From the NCBI RefSeq assembly GCF_001854475.1, contig NZ_MNAN01000034.1, positions 197,698-261,697 on the forward strand: a stretch of 64,000 nt of DNA, in the 5' to 3' direction. This document shows, one piece after another, positions 52,936-61,272 of the stretch (within the stretch, counting starts at the first letter, position 1; each line of letters begins with the position of its first letter). The position numbers and the translations under genes are program-made. The notes below the pieces were generated by a model, which was not told the DNA's origin, searched no databases, and saw nothing but the letters and a program-made list of their open reading frames with translations. This DNA comes from Pseudoalteromonas byunsanensis (GTDB lineage: Bacteria > Pseudomonadota > Gammaproteobacteria > Enterobacterales > Alteromonadaceae).

Positions 52936-53796
52936 ATGCACAGTAGAAATAAACATCGCCATGGTTACGACTTTCAAGCACTCTGTGCCACGTTACCTGA
53001 ATTATCGCATCACCTCATCACCACAGTAAAAGGTAATGTCAGTATCGACTTCAGTGCCAGAGAGTCGCTAATATGCCTCAACAAAGCGCTACTAATGCAC
53101 TATTACGGTGTAAAATATTGGGCACTTCCAAAAGACTTTTTGTGCCCACCTGTGCCTGGACGAGCGGATTACGTTCATGCCTTGGCAGATTTACTCCGTT
53201 CCAATACTCAAATGGCTTTATCCAGCTCATCTGTAAAAGTATTAGATATTGGTACCGGTGCCAATCTCATCTATCCCTTAATAGGCCAAGCAGAGTATCA
53301 ATGGCAATTCACAGCATCTGATGTCAACTTCGAAGCCCTAAAATGCGCCAAAGCCATTGCTAAAGCGAATGATCTCAACATTAAGTTGATTCAACAGCCT
53401 AACACAGAACATATTTTCCATAGCGTAATAAAGCCAGATCAATACTTTGAGCTAACCATGTGTAATCCACCCTTTCACGCAAGCCAAAAGGATGCTGAGC
53501 AAGGTACAAACCGTAAATGGCAAAACCTCAAACAAAAGCCAACAAGCACGTTGAACTTCGGCGGGCAAAGTCAGGAACTTTGGTGTGATGGAGGTGAAAA
53601 ACGGTTTATAAAAACTATGATCCGTGAAAGTAAGGATTATGCTGAACAGGTAGGTTGGTTTACCTGCCTAGTTTCCAATAAAGATAATTTGTCACCATTA
53701 AAGCTAACACTTAAAAAACAACAACCCAAAGAAATCAAAATTGTGAAAATGGCTCAAGGTCAAAAAATTAGCCGGTTTTTGGCTTGGAGATATTGA
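52936..53796 (+). CDS. rlmF: 23S rRNA (adenine-1618 N6)-methyltransferase
   Basis: 286 residues. Methylates A1618 of 23S rRNA with S-adenosylmethionine. The N-terminus HSRNKHRHGYDFQALCATLPELSHHL is characteristic of RlmF; VLDIGTGANLIYPLIG is the SAM motif and MCNPPFHAS the catalytic Asn-Pro-Pro-Phe. Also FGGQSQELWCDGGEKRFI and LVSNKDNLSPL, family-specific. Slightly shorter than E. coli (308). A stand-alone gene; the next one starts 290 bp later, with nothing readable between. Confidence 0.95.
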   Translation: MHSRNKHRHGYDFQALCATLPELSHHLITTVKGNVSIDFSARESLICLNKALLMHYYGVKYWALPKDFLCPPVPGRADYVHALADLLRSNTQMALSSSSVKVLDIGTGANLIYPLIGQAEYQWQFTASDVNFEALKCAKAIAKANDLNIKLIQQPNTEHIFHSVIKPDQYFELTMCNPPFHASQKDAEQGTNRKWQNLKQKPTSTLNFGGQSQELWCDGGEKRFIKTMIRESKDYAEQVGWFTCLVSNKDNLSPLKLTLKKQQPKEIKIVKMAQGQKISRFLAWRY

Positions 53797-54086
53797 TAAC
53801 GCAACCAGAGTAACAGTGTATTAGCTATATAATAGACTTTTTACTTGATAGCCACGGATGGTGAGGTGGACAGTGCCAACAGAGAGTACAGATGACCACA
53901 GTAAACGCTTTACGAGATGTAAAATACCAAAGGGCATAACCCCCTTTGCATGTTACCATATAAGGGCCAAACTTGATTCGTATATTGTGTCTCTCGCTTA
54001 GCTACTTAGATTATTTATCGTTAAATATTTAAATTAAACTTCCATACATAGCACCGAATGTACGCCGCAAACACAAAGGAGTTGTT

Positions 54087-55094
54087 TTGAAAAAGCATCT
54101 ATTATTTTTACCACTTTTGTTGACTTCACTTTCCTCTCACGCGTCTAACTTAATTGATCATCAAGCAGTAAAAAATGAAAAAAGTTGTTTCAGTTGGGTC
54201 TTCGCTGATTACGACTCGTGGCGTGGTCAAATGAAACAGAAATATGAAAAAGGGAGTAAGTCGGCAGATATAGTAAATAGCAAACTGTCTCGGTTTGACT
54301 CCCTATTCGGTAAAGAAAAATACCAACAATTTAAAAGTAGTTTGGATTGCAGCACCTTTGAATATGAGGTTGACTCCCACATAGTCAAAGGTTACGTCAT
54401 CAAGCCAAAAGTCGTTGAAAATAAATTACCCGTACTTATCTATAACCGAGGCGGAAATGGTAATTTTGGAGGGGTGGTTTTTGGTACCATGATGAGCCGT
54501 TTATTTCCAATAGCTAAAGAAGAATTTATCATCATAGGCAGTCAATACCGAGGTACCTATACAAGATCAGATACGTTGGATGAATTTGGAGGTAAAGACG
54601 TAAAAGATGTCATCGCATTACTAGATTTTATACCTTCAATAGAAAGCGCCGACCCAAATAGAATAGGCATGTTTGGGGCAAGCCGTGGCGCTATGCAGAC
54701 ACACTTAGCTGTCAAACAAAGCACAAAAATCAAGGCTATTGCTACTATTGCAGGAAGCACTGATTTATCAAAAGGTTTAACTTACCGCCCTGTAATGGAA
54801 AAGGTGTATGAAAAACGAATTCCAAATTACCGTGAAAACAAACAAGCAGAGTTAGATAAGAGATCAGTATTGAAGTGGGTCACACAATTATCTCCAAATA
54901 TTCCAATTTTGCTCTTACATGGAACAAATGACAAACGCGTATCACTCAAGCACTCTGAAGACTTTGCTGCTGCTTTATCCAAACACAAAATCCCACATAA
55001 GTTTGTTGTGTATCCAAATGATAATCATGGACTTACGAAACATAAAGAAGAGGTCAGTAAAGAACTCATTTATTGGTTTAAAAAACACCTATAA
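54087..55094 (+). CDS. Secreted prolyl-oligopeptidase-like (S9) hydrolase
   Basis: 335 residues with a signal peptide (KKHLLFLPLLLTSLSSHAS). The catalytic part: VLIYNRGGNGNFGG, IGSQYRGTYTRSD, MFGASRGAMQTHLAV (nucleophile Ser in GxSxG-like GASRG), LLLHGTNDKRVSLKHSED (Asp), YPNDNHGLTKH (His). This is the alpha/beta hydrolase domain of the S9 family without the beta-propeller, so likely a peptidase or esterase in the periplasm. AAGGAG lies eight to nine bases before the ATG. Converges with the DUF808 gene at a hairpin. Confidence 0.85.
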   Translation: MKKHLLFLPLLLTSLSSHASNLIDHQAVKNEKSCFSWVFADYDSWRGQMKQKYEKGSKSADIVNSKLSRFDSLFGKEKYQQFKSSLDCSTFEYEVDSHIVKGYVIKPKVVENKLPVLIYNRGGNGNFGGVVFGTMMSRLFPIAKEEFIIIGSQYRGTYTRSDTLDEFGGKDVKDVIALLDFIPSIESADPNRIGMFGASRGAMQTHLAVKQSTKIKAIATIAGSTDLSKGLTYRPVMEKVYEKRIPNYRENKQAELDKRSVLKWVTQLSPNIPILLLHGTNDKRVSLKHSEDFAAALSKHKIPHKFVVYPNDNHGLTKHKEEVSKELIYWFKKHL

Positions 55095-55105
55095 ACGCAG
55101 TTTAT

Positions 55106-55123
55106 GGCGGTACAATTACCGCC
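55106..55123. terminator. Hairpin between convergent genes
   Basis: GGCGGTA (55106-55112) pairs perfectly with TACCGCC (55117-55123) around CAAT, midway between the S9 hydrolase and DUF808 stop codons. No long T run. Confidence 0.5.
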
Positions 55124-55128
55124 TACAC

Positions 55129-56040
55129 TCATGAAGATTTGGGCTTAATCTTAGCGGCAATCATACCCAACAATACAACCGCCGTTCCTGCGATTAAGCC
55201 AAATAATGCGCTTAGCACACTGGGCAGTATATATTCCAACCATGAGAAGCTTACAGCTGCAATATCTGTACTAAGGGCGTTAATCCAGAGTGATATGCTG
55301 TGCCAGCCATGAGTAAGGATCCCACCTCCAACCATAAACATGGCTATCGTACCGGCTACCGCTAGGACTTTCATCAATTTAGGAGCAATAACCAACAGTG
55401 AAGACCCCAGCGCTTTTTTAAAGCCTTTCACATTAGGAGTTGAGAGTAAGTAGAGTCCAATATCATCCAGTTTAACAATAAGTGCAACTAAACCATACAC
55501 GCCGATTGTCATAGCTACCGCGATTATGCTCAAAACACTTAGCTGCATTGTCAGATTCTGCGCTGCGACAGTACCTAAAGATATGACGATAATTTCAGCT
55601 GATAAGATGAAATCAGTCCTAATTGCGCCTTTGATTTTGTCTTTCTCATAGTTGACTCTGTCCACAATCAAGGCGTTTGCTTCACTGTCATGTGGTTGCT
55701 CACTGTGAAACAGCTTTTCAACTACCTTCTGAGCCCCTTCGAAACATAAAAATATTCCACCTAACATTAGTAAAGGCGTGATTAGAAATGGCATCAAAGC
55801 ACTGATCAAAAGTGCTGCGGGTACTAATATTAGCTTATTAACAAAAGACCCTTTGGCGACAGCCCACACGACAGGTAATTCTCTGTCTGCAGATACACCA
55901 GTCACTTGCTGAGCATTGAGAGCAAGATCGTCGCCTAATACACCCGCAGTTTTTTTCGCCGCGGTTTTACTCATTAGCGCAATGTCATCCAACAATGTGG
56001 CTATATCATCTAACAATGAAAGTAAACTTGCCCCTGCCAT
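55129..56040 (-). CDS. DUF808 (YedI-like) membrane protein
   Basis: 303 residues. Opening AGASLLSLLDDIATLLDDIALMSKTAAKKTAGVLGDDLALNAQQVTG is the DUF808 signature, followed by ELPVVWAVAKGSFVNKLILVPAALLISAL and about six membrane segments (80-115, 145-165, 170-195, 220-245, 260-295). E. coli YedI is a member; function unknown. Start ATG 56040 with AAAGGAA upstream. Followed on the same strand by nothing. Confidence 0.88.
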   Translation of the reverse strand: MAGASLLSLLDDIATLLDDIALMSKTAAKKTAGVLGDDLALNAQQVTGVSADRELPVVWAVAKGSFVNKLILVPAALLISALMPFLITPLLMLGGIFLCFEGAQKVVEKLFHSEQPHDSEANALIVDRVNYEKDKIKGAIRTDFILSAEIIVISLGTVAAQNLTMQLSVLSIIAVAMTIGVYGLVALIVKLDDIGLYLLSTPNVKGFKKALGSSLLVIAPKLMKVLAVAGTIAMFMVGGGILTHGWHSISLWINALSTDIAAVSFSWLEYILPSVLSALFGLIAGTAVVLLGMIAAKIKPKSS

Positions 56041-56079
56041 ATCATTTCCTTTACTTAATAAATATGAAATTGACTAGCG

Positions 56080-56670
56080 CTAGCTTTTTGTGACCTTTAT
56101 TAATTCAGCTTTATAATGCTCACGGCACATTGAAACATATCGATCATTACCGCCAATCTCAACCTGCGCTCCATCAGCTATTGCTACACCGTGCTCATCG
56201 GTGCGCAGCACTCGATTGGCCTTTCGTCCGCAATGACATACCGTTTTGAGCTCAATTAACTTATCCGCCCAAGCCAACAAGTACTGGGAACCTTCAAAAA
56301 GTTCGCCTCTAAAATCTGTTCTTAAACCGTAACATAGAACAGGAATATGTAATTCATCCACAACATCTGTCAATGCACTGACTTGTGCTTTACTTAAAAA
56401 TTGACACTCATCTACTAAAATGCAATCTATCTTTTCTTGTCTATGCTGCTCATTAACCAAATGTTTAAGATCGGTATGTGTATCATAAATGTGAGCATCC
56501 GCCTCAAGACCAATGCGAGAAGCTACTTTACCTACTCCAGCTCGGTTATCAATCGCCGCAGTCAAAATGAACGGTGTCATGCCGCGCTCACGATAATTAA
56601 ATGCAGACTGTAATAAAGTGGTTGATTTGCCAGCATTCATTGCTGAATAATAAAAATAAAGTTGTGCCAT
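56080..56670 (-). CDS. tdk: Thymidine kinase (type II)
   Basis: 196 residues. Phosphorylates thymidine and deoxyuridine with ATP; cytoplasmic salvage enzyme. P-loop [13 protein letters not shown] at residues 8-20, VDECQFLS (Walker B), lid and feedback region [15 protein letters not shown], zinc site [12 protein letters not shown] and a distal CREHY. With udp and cdd elsewhere in the window this gives three pyrimidine-salvage genes, not in one operon. The DUF808 gene starts 39 bp downstream on the same strand and may be co-transcribed. Confidence 0.95.
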   Translation of the reverse strand: MAQLYFYYSAMNAGKSTTLLQSAFNYRERGMTPFILTAAIDNRAGVGKVASRIGLEADAHIYDTHTDLKHLVNEQHRQEKIDCILVDECQFLSKAQVSALTDVVDELHIPVLCYGLRTDFRGELFEGSQYLLAWADKLIELKTVCHCGRKANRVLRTDEHGVAIADGAQVEIGGNDRYVSMCREHYKAELIKVTKS

Positions 56671-56730
56671 TTGAGTGTCTTAAAGCTTGAAAAGCCGTTA
56701 GTCTACCCAAAGTTCATTTGGTTTACTACG

Positions 56731-57534
56731 TTACTGTGAACTGGTTGTGTTAGAAGAATCATTCGCTTGCTGCGCTTCATTCTCCTTTAGATATCTCATG
56801 TATACTTCAGCAAATGGAAATTTAGCCAACTCCCCCCACAGCTGATCAGCCAGCTCTTTGTTATATAAATAGAAATTTTTAGAAAATGCCAAAAATCCAT
56901 AGCTAATATCAAAAGGCGGATATTTTGCTTGTAAAACATCAGCATAGGGGTAAGCACTCACTTGTTCGCCGTTTATCATACACAGTCCAAACGTACCATC
57001 AACGACTTCTTTGCTCACCAAATCAAAAGCATCTCTTTGCGATAAAGTGTCAACTTTTGTAAAACGAGAGTCTGATATTCTCTCGGCTGACGAATACCCT
57101 CTTGGAATGGCAAGATTAAAAGTACCTTCGTTACTGTCCAGTTGCGACATAAACGCTTGACTGCCAACTAAACATCTCCCCAACTTGTTAATAGCAAGAG
57201 TGGTATCTAATTGCCCTTCTTCGCCTGTGGGAAAAGTCATGTACTCCTGACGACTTTTAACATAACTCGCTATAACCGCATCCACTTTGTTGCGCTTAAT
57301 ATCATGCAAACAACGTTGCCACGGTTGACGTACAAAAATAATGGTGAGTCCTCTGATATTCTTCTCAACCGCTTGCAATGCTTCAATACTCGCCCCCGGA
57401 TTTGTTGAGGGAACCTCCAGTCCTTTGCCCATATATGAAGGGGCCAGCTCTTTATCCTCGTAGCAAAAGGTCAAAGTCTGAGCATATAAAGCTTGTATAT
57501 TCAGTAACAAATAACTATAAAAAATCCAGCGCAC
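56731..57534 (-). CDS. Periplasmic solute-binding-like protein (SBP_bac_3 type)
   Basis: About 267 residues. With GTG 57534 (GAAGGA seven bases upstream) the protein opens with a clean signal peptide (RWIFYSYLLLNIQALYAQ); the longer frame from ATG 57558 adds eight polar residues. The body has TLTFCYEDKELAPSYMG, IFVRQPWQRCLHDIKRNKVDAVIASYVKSRQEYM, and a second lobe, as in family-3 binding proteins. The C-terminus is Asn/Ser-rich. Orphan gene with no transporter nearby; ligand unknown. Second such protein in the window (other at 10352), but the two are not close paralogues. Confidence 0.75.
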   Translation of the reverse strand: MRWIFYSYLLLNIQALYAQTLTFCYEDKELAPSYMGKGLEVPSTNPGASIEALQAVEKNIRGLTIIFVRQPWQRCLHDIKRNKVDAVIASYVKSRQEYMTFPTGEEGQLDTTLAINKLGRCLVGSQAFMSQLDSNEGTFNLAIPRGYSSAERISDSRFTKVDTLSQRDAFDLVSKEVVDGTFGLCMINGEQVSAYPYADVLQAKYPPFDISYGFLAFSKNFYLYNKELADQLWGELAKFPFAEVYMRYLKENEAQQANDSSNTTSSQ

Positions 57535-57582
57535 TAGCAATCCTTCGTTCCCCAACATTCATTCACTTGCTGTTAAGTATAT

Positions 57583-58047
57583 CTAAGTTTTTCTATTTTG
57601 CTGCTCATGTTCTAGTAACCATGCTTTTTTTTCCACACCACCTGCATAACCTGTTAATGTACCATTTGCACCTATGATCCTGTGGCATGGCACAATAATA
57701 CTGATGGGATTCTTACCATTTGCGCTACCAACCGCTCTTACCGCCTTTGGGTTATCCAGACAATTGGCCATCCAACTATAAGTATTCGTATCACCATATG
57801 TTACTGTTGTGAGTACTTTCCAAACAGACTCTTGAAACTCAGTGCCATGCACATCTATCGCCACATCAAACTCGTATCTAGACCCAGAAAAATACTCTGT
57901 TAGCTGTTCTAATGCGATTTTTGTATGAGTATTATGCTGTTCATCGTGCAGTTTTATTGGCTTAAACCCAACGTAGGTTAAACCGTATTGCGAAGCCTGA
58001 ATAATGAGAGCTCCAATGGGAGTATTCATGGTGTGTTGATAAATCAT
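57583..58047 (-). CDS. ogt: Methylated-DNA-protein cysteine methyltransferase
   Basis: 154 residues. Suicide repair protein that takes the methyl group from O6-methylguanine (and O4-methylthymine) onto the cysteine in IIVPCHRIIG. VWKVLTTVTYGDTNTYSWMA and NPKAVRAVGSANGKNP are the DNA-binding helix and flanks. The ATG at 58047 overlaps the TGA of the Ada/AlkA-type gene (ATGA), so the two genes are translationally coupled; an ATG four codons upstream also exists. The coupled pair indicates an alkylation-damage response unit. Confidence 0.93.
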   Translation of the reverse strand: MIYQHTMNTPIGALIIQASQYGLTYVGFKPIKLHDEQHNTHTKIALEQLTEYFSGSRYEFDVAIDVHGTEFQESVWKVLTTVTYGDTNTYSWMANCLDNPKAVRAVGSANGKNPISIIVPCHRIIGANGTLTGYAGGVEKKAWLLEHEQQNRKT

Positions 58048-59426
58048 AGTTGTTGCCATAGTTGAAATGTTAGATAACTTCGAAACGGAGCGCATTGCTC
58101 AGTATCCAGTGTTTCACATTGAGCGAAAGCCTTTTTGACGCCTAAATCTGAGCCTAGATAGATATCAGGGTTACTCTGTCCACGCATTTTTGCATAATCG
58201 ACAGTCCATGGACCAATTCCTTTAATCGTCAACCATTCATCTAGCTCACTACTAAGTGGATTTTGTTGACAATGTTGTGCGAGGAAAGCCAATGCTTCTT
58301 TACGTCGTTGTGGCATTTTAAAAAATGCAAACTCACAGTTCACCATTGCTTCAGGGGAAGGAAATAATCGCTGCCCCAAATGATTGCCCCCCCCAAGTTC
58401 ATTAACCAGCGTCGTCAACAAGTTTTTGGCCGCTGCAACGCTGACTTGTTGACCCAACACAGCTCGTACTCCCGCTTCAAATTCACTCCAGATGCCAGGA
58501 AGCCGCAAACCTTCTGTCAGTTGTAATGATTCTGGTAAAGATTGATATAAATGTTGATAAATAAAGTTAGGGTCCGCATCCAAGTCTAATACCCGTCTGA
58601 TGTTACTGACGACCAAATGCAGCCCTGCTATGTCATTGATCGTGATCTCGACCTTAAACCTATGATTAGCCTCATCAAAATATGCTTCAAATGCGCCATC
58701 ATAAGCATCCAGTTGATAGGTTCTACCATAGCTCTTGGGTGTCAACCACTCCATGGGTTCAACTAGCCGCTTAGACAAAAAGTCTTGTAACACTTCCCAG
58801 TTATATGGGGGCCTGAATGGTAAGTGCAATGTTATGTGTGATTGTACCTGTTCACATTCCCCTCTGAGTTGGCTAGGTGTTAGCTGAAATAATCGAACGA
58901 ATGCATCATTAAAGCGACGTAGCGAATTAAATCCACTAGCAAAAGCAATGTGAGCCACGGGTAACTTTGTTTGTTGCAATAATTGTTTAGCAAAATCACA
59001 TTGTTTATATAGTGCATACTGCTTGGGTGTCGTGCCGTAGTACTGTACAAACAATTTATTTAAATATCTTTGCGTGATCCCTAAGCGGTTTGCCAGGTGT
59101 GCCGCTGAATGGCTAGATAATACTCCCTCATCAATCAACTTTTTAGCTCGCACAGCGGTTGTCTGAGTTCCTAGCCACGCATAACTGCCCGGTGCCGAGT
59201 CTGGACGGCAGCGAATACAAGGGCGAAATCCCGCATCTGCAGCATTGTGTGCATGTTCGTAATATTCTACATTTTTTTCGTGAGCCGCAGGGGCAGGACA
59301 AATGGGACGACAATATATACCTGTTGTTTTAACTGCAACATAAAACAGCCCATCAAAGCGATGGTCACGACTCTTTCTGGCTTTTTGACATACTTCAGGA
59401 GAATACATAATCACATCATAGCTCAT
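58044..59426 (-). CDS. Fusion of AdaA-type methylphosphotriester sensor/AraC regulator with AlkA glycosylase
   Basis: 460 residues in three parts. (1) Ada zinc domain, 1-80: Cys39, Cys43, Cys70 and Cys73 (GIYCRPICPAP, FRPCIRCRPD) match E. coli Ada Cys38, 42, 69 and 72, the site that accepts methyl from DNA phosphotriesters. (2) AraC helix-turn-helix, about 90-185 (LANRLGITQRYLNKLFVQYYGTTPKQY, VAHIAFASGFNSLRRFNDAF). (3) AlkA N-domain and HhH-GPD glycosylase, about 195-460 (FEAGVRAVLGQQVSVAAAKNLL, LTIKGIGPWTVDYAKMR, then YLGSDLGV, probably with the catalytic Asp). So sensing, activation and base excision (3-methyladenine) are in one protein. It probably activates its own gene and ogt on methylation. 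Confidence 0.92.
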   Translation of the reverse strand: MSYDVIMYSPEVCQKARKSRDHRFDGLFYVAVKTTGIYCRPICPAPAAHEKNVEYYEHAHNAADAGFRPCIRCRPDSAPGSYAWLGTQTTAVRAKKLIDEGVLSSHSAAHLANRLGITQRYLNKLFVQYYGTTPKQYALYKQCDFAKQLLQQTKLPVAHIAFASGFNSLRRFNDAFVRLFQLTPSQLRGECEQVQSHITLHLPFRPPYNWEVLQDFLSKRLVEPMEWLTPKSYGRTYQLDAYDGAFEAYFDEANHRFKVEITINDIAGLHLVVSNIRRVLDLDADPNFIYQHLYQSLPESLQLTEGLRLPGIWSEFEAGVRAVLGQQVSVAAAKNLLTTLVNELGGGNHLGQRLFPSPEAMVNCEFAFFKMPQRRKEALAFLAQHCQQNPLSSELDEWLTIKGIGPWTVDYAKMRGQSNPDIYLGSDLGVKKAFAQCETLDTEQCAPFRSYLTFQLWQQL

Positions 59427-59590
59427 TCATAATAATGCCAGTGTATCTTAAAAATAAGTTCACTATAGCCATATCTGGAACTAAACCTTAAAACTTGAGA
59501 CTCATATAGCTAAGACATATACATTGACCCCATTTACAATGTTTGTTAGCTTAGCCCCCTATCAATATTTTGGTACAGACAGGCATAAAT

Positions 59591-59977
59591 TTGAGAGTAT
59601 TTATCAGCATAATCATTACACTAGTGATTGCTTTGCAATCAGTCAGTGCGATTGCGTCTGCCTCTAAAACTCATCAAATTGACATTGAACACTTACAAAC
59701 AGAACATGTCCATGCCGAGCATCGTAATGCCGAGCATCGTAATGCCGAGCAAGCTAATACAAAGCAATATAGCTCAGCCACACAGCTATACGATGAGGAT
59801 GGACATGATATCAAAGACTGTCATCACTGCGGCCATTGCAGTGGTAGTCATCTAAGTTGGTACATTAGCAAGCCAACTTATCAATTGCCTTTCGAGCTTG
59901 CGCTAAATGACTATTCGCAAACTGATTCGTACACTATTCACAGACACGAAGCACAATTTAAACCTCCTAAAGCTTAA
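59591..59977 (+). CDS. Small exported His-rich protein upstream of metal efflux genes
   Basis: About 128 residues. The frame opens at TTG 59570, but TTG 59591 has AGG seven bases upstream and starts the signal peptide (RVFISIIITLVIALQSVSAIASA). The mature protein is rich in His/Glu (DIEHLQTEHVHAEHRNAEHRNAEQAN), from a 15-bp tandem repeat, followed by CHHCGHCSGSH, a three-Cys, four-His cluster fit for binding Cu, Ag, Zn or Cd. I do not recognise a named family. It precedes the CzcB-like adaptor and CzcA-like pump, so a periplasmic metal-binding role is inferred. Confidence 0.6.
   Translation: MRVFISIIITLVIALQSVSAIASASKTHQIDIEHLQTEHVHAEHRNAEHRNAEQANTKQYSSATQLYDEDGHDIKDCHHCGHCSGSHLSWYISKPTYQLPFELALNDYSQTDSYTIHRHEAQFKPPKA
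59714..59758 (+). repeat. 15-bp in-frame tandem repeat in the His-rich protein
   Basis: GCCGAGCATCGTAAT occurs at 59714-59728 and 59729-59743, and a third, degenerate copy (GCCGAGCAAGCTAAT) at 59744-59758. It encodes AEHRN, AEHRN, AEQAN and can change length by slippage without shifting the frame. Confidence 0.85.
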
Positions 59978-60106
59978 TCTCATTATCTTTTTGGGGTCCT
60001 ATGGACCTGCTTTAAATTCACCCACGGTATGAAACCATGAGGCACTGCCTCGATTTGCGCGTGCCTTGGGTGCTCTAAACATTATTTATATAGATAAGAG
60101 ATTACT

Positions 60107-61258
60107 ATGCGTAAACTTAACCTCGTGGGCGCTATTTGTTTGTCATTAACCCAACTACTGCTCATCAATACTGCTCACTCGCAAGAGCCTCACACTCATC
60201 ATGATGATTCTGCGTTCGATGCTGATACACACTCTGAACAGGGGCAAACAACACAGTTCACATTAACCGCGGCTCAGCAACGACTTGCAAAAGTAAGCAT
60301 TAGCAAACTAAAAAAACATAAACCTAGTCAAAAACTCTACGCCCCTGGTGAACTAAAAGAAAACGGTTACACCAGCTATGTCGTATCACCACGAACAGAC
60401 TCTGTCATTATTACCCGTCACACCGCGTTGGGAGAACGTGTAAAAGTCGCAGACAAGTTAATCACCCTCTACAGCGAGACAATGGCACAAGCTCAGGCTG
60501 ATTACATGGTTTCAGCAAGCCAGTGGCAACGTATTGTGAATTTGACAGATCAATCACTAAGCGATAGTCAGCGCGTTCAGGCAAAGACACGCTATCTTGC
60601 TGATTTAGGCAGGCTCACAGCTTTGGGGTTAAGCCCACAAGCAATCCATAAGCTTGATGACCAATCAAATATCGAGCTGGGTCAGTACAGCCTATACGCA
60701 CAAATATCAGGTGTCGTTTTACAAGATGATTTTGCTCAAGGGCAACGAGTCAATACAGGACAAACTCTTATGCTACTGGCAAACGAACAAAACTTATGGG
60801 TTGAGGCGCGCCTGTCTGCAAACGACAGTCAGCATATCAGCCTAGACAGTCAAGTTATTGTTGAGCTGCAAGGCCAAAGCTATCCTGCAAAAGTTATTCA
60901 AGAATCACACACCATTGACCCAATCACCCGAACTCGCAATGTTCGGCTTCAGGTAAATAATCAAGATCACCAACTTCACGCTGGCATGTTTGTGAATGTT
61001 TATTTTATTTTGCCTACACAAGAGGCTGTCTTGACGGTTCCCGAAACCGCGTTGGTACGAGGCATAGATGGAGATTGGCAGGTTTTTGTCACTGATGAAA
61101 AAAGCCACTTTACCGCCATTGAGGTGCAGCGAGGCAGAGCTTTTGGCGATCAAATAGAAATCACCGGTGTTCCTGAAGGTACAAATGTTGTAACTCAAGG
61201 CGCATTTTTTATATCTTCACAGCTCGCAAAAAGCAGCTTTGACCCACACAACCATTAA
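60107..61258 (+). CDS. RND efflux periplasmic adaptor (CzcB/CusB-type)
   Basis: 383 residues. Signal peptide (ends NTAHSQ), a His-rich N-terminal stretch (EPHTHHDDSAFDADTHSEQ) typical of metal-efflux adaptors, then barrel-sandwich and hairpin domains (TSYVVSPRTDSVIITRHTALGERVKVADKLITLYS), LWVEARLSANDSQHI, and the membrane-proximal part to GVPEGTNVVTQGAFFISSQL. It connects the inner-membrane pump to an outer-membrane channel. Metal specificity cannot be read; Cu/Ag or Co/Zn/Cd. The pump starts 14 bp downstream, so they form an operon. An outer-membrane factor gene is not in the window. Confidence 0.9.
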   Translation: MRKLNLVGAICLSLTQLLLINTAHSQEPHTHHDDSAFDADTHSEQGQTTQFTLTAAQQRLAKVSISKLKKHKPSQKLYAPGELKENGYTSYVVSPRTDSVIITRHTALGERVKVADKLITLYSETMAQAQADYMVSASQWQRIVNLTDQSLSDSQRVQAKTRYLADLGRLTALGLSPQAIHKLDDQSNIELGQYSLYAQISGVVLQDDFAQGQRVNTGQTLMLLANEQNLWVEARLSANDSQHISLDSQVIVELQGQSYPAKVIQESHTIDPITRTRNVRLQVNNQDHQLHAGMFVNVYFILPTQEAVLTVPETALVRGIDGDWQVFVTDEKSHFTAIEVQRGRAFGDQIEITGVPEGTNVVTQGAFFISSQLAKSSFDPHNH

Positions 61259-61272
61259 GCGAGGTAAGAACC

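Noticed and set aside
59714-59758. 15-bp repeats as the start of a CRISPR array
   Set aside because: Units are contiguous without spacers, in frame in a coding region, and only two are exact.
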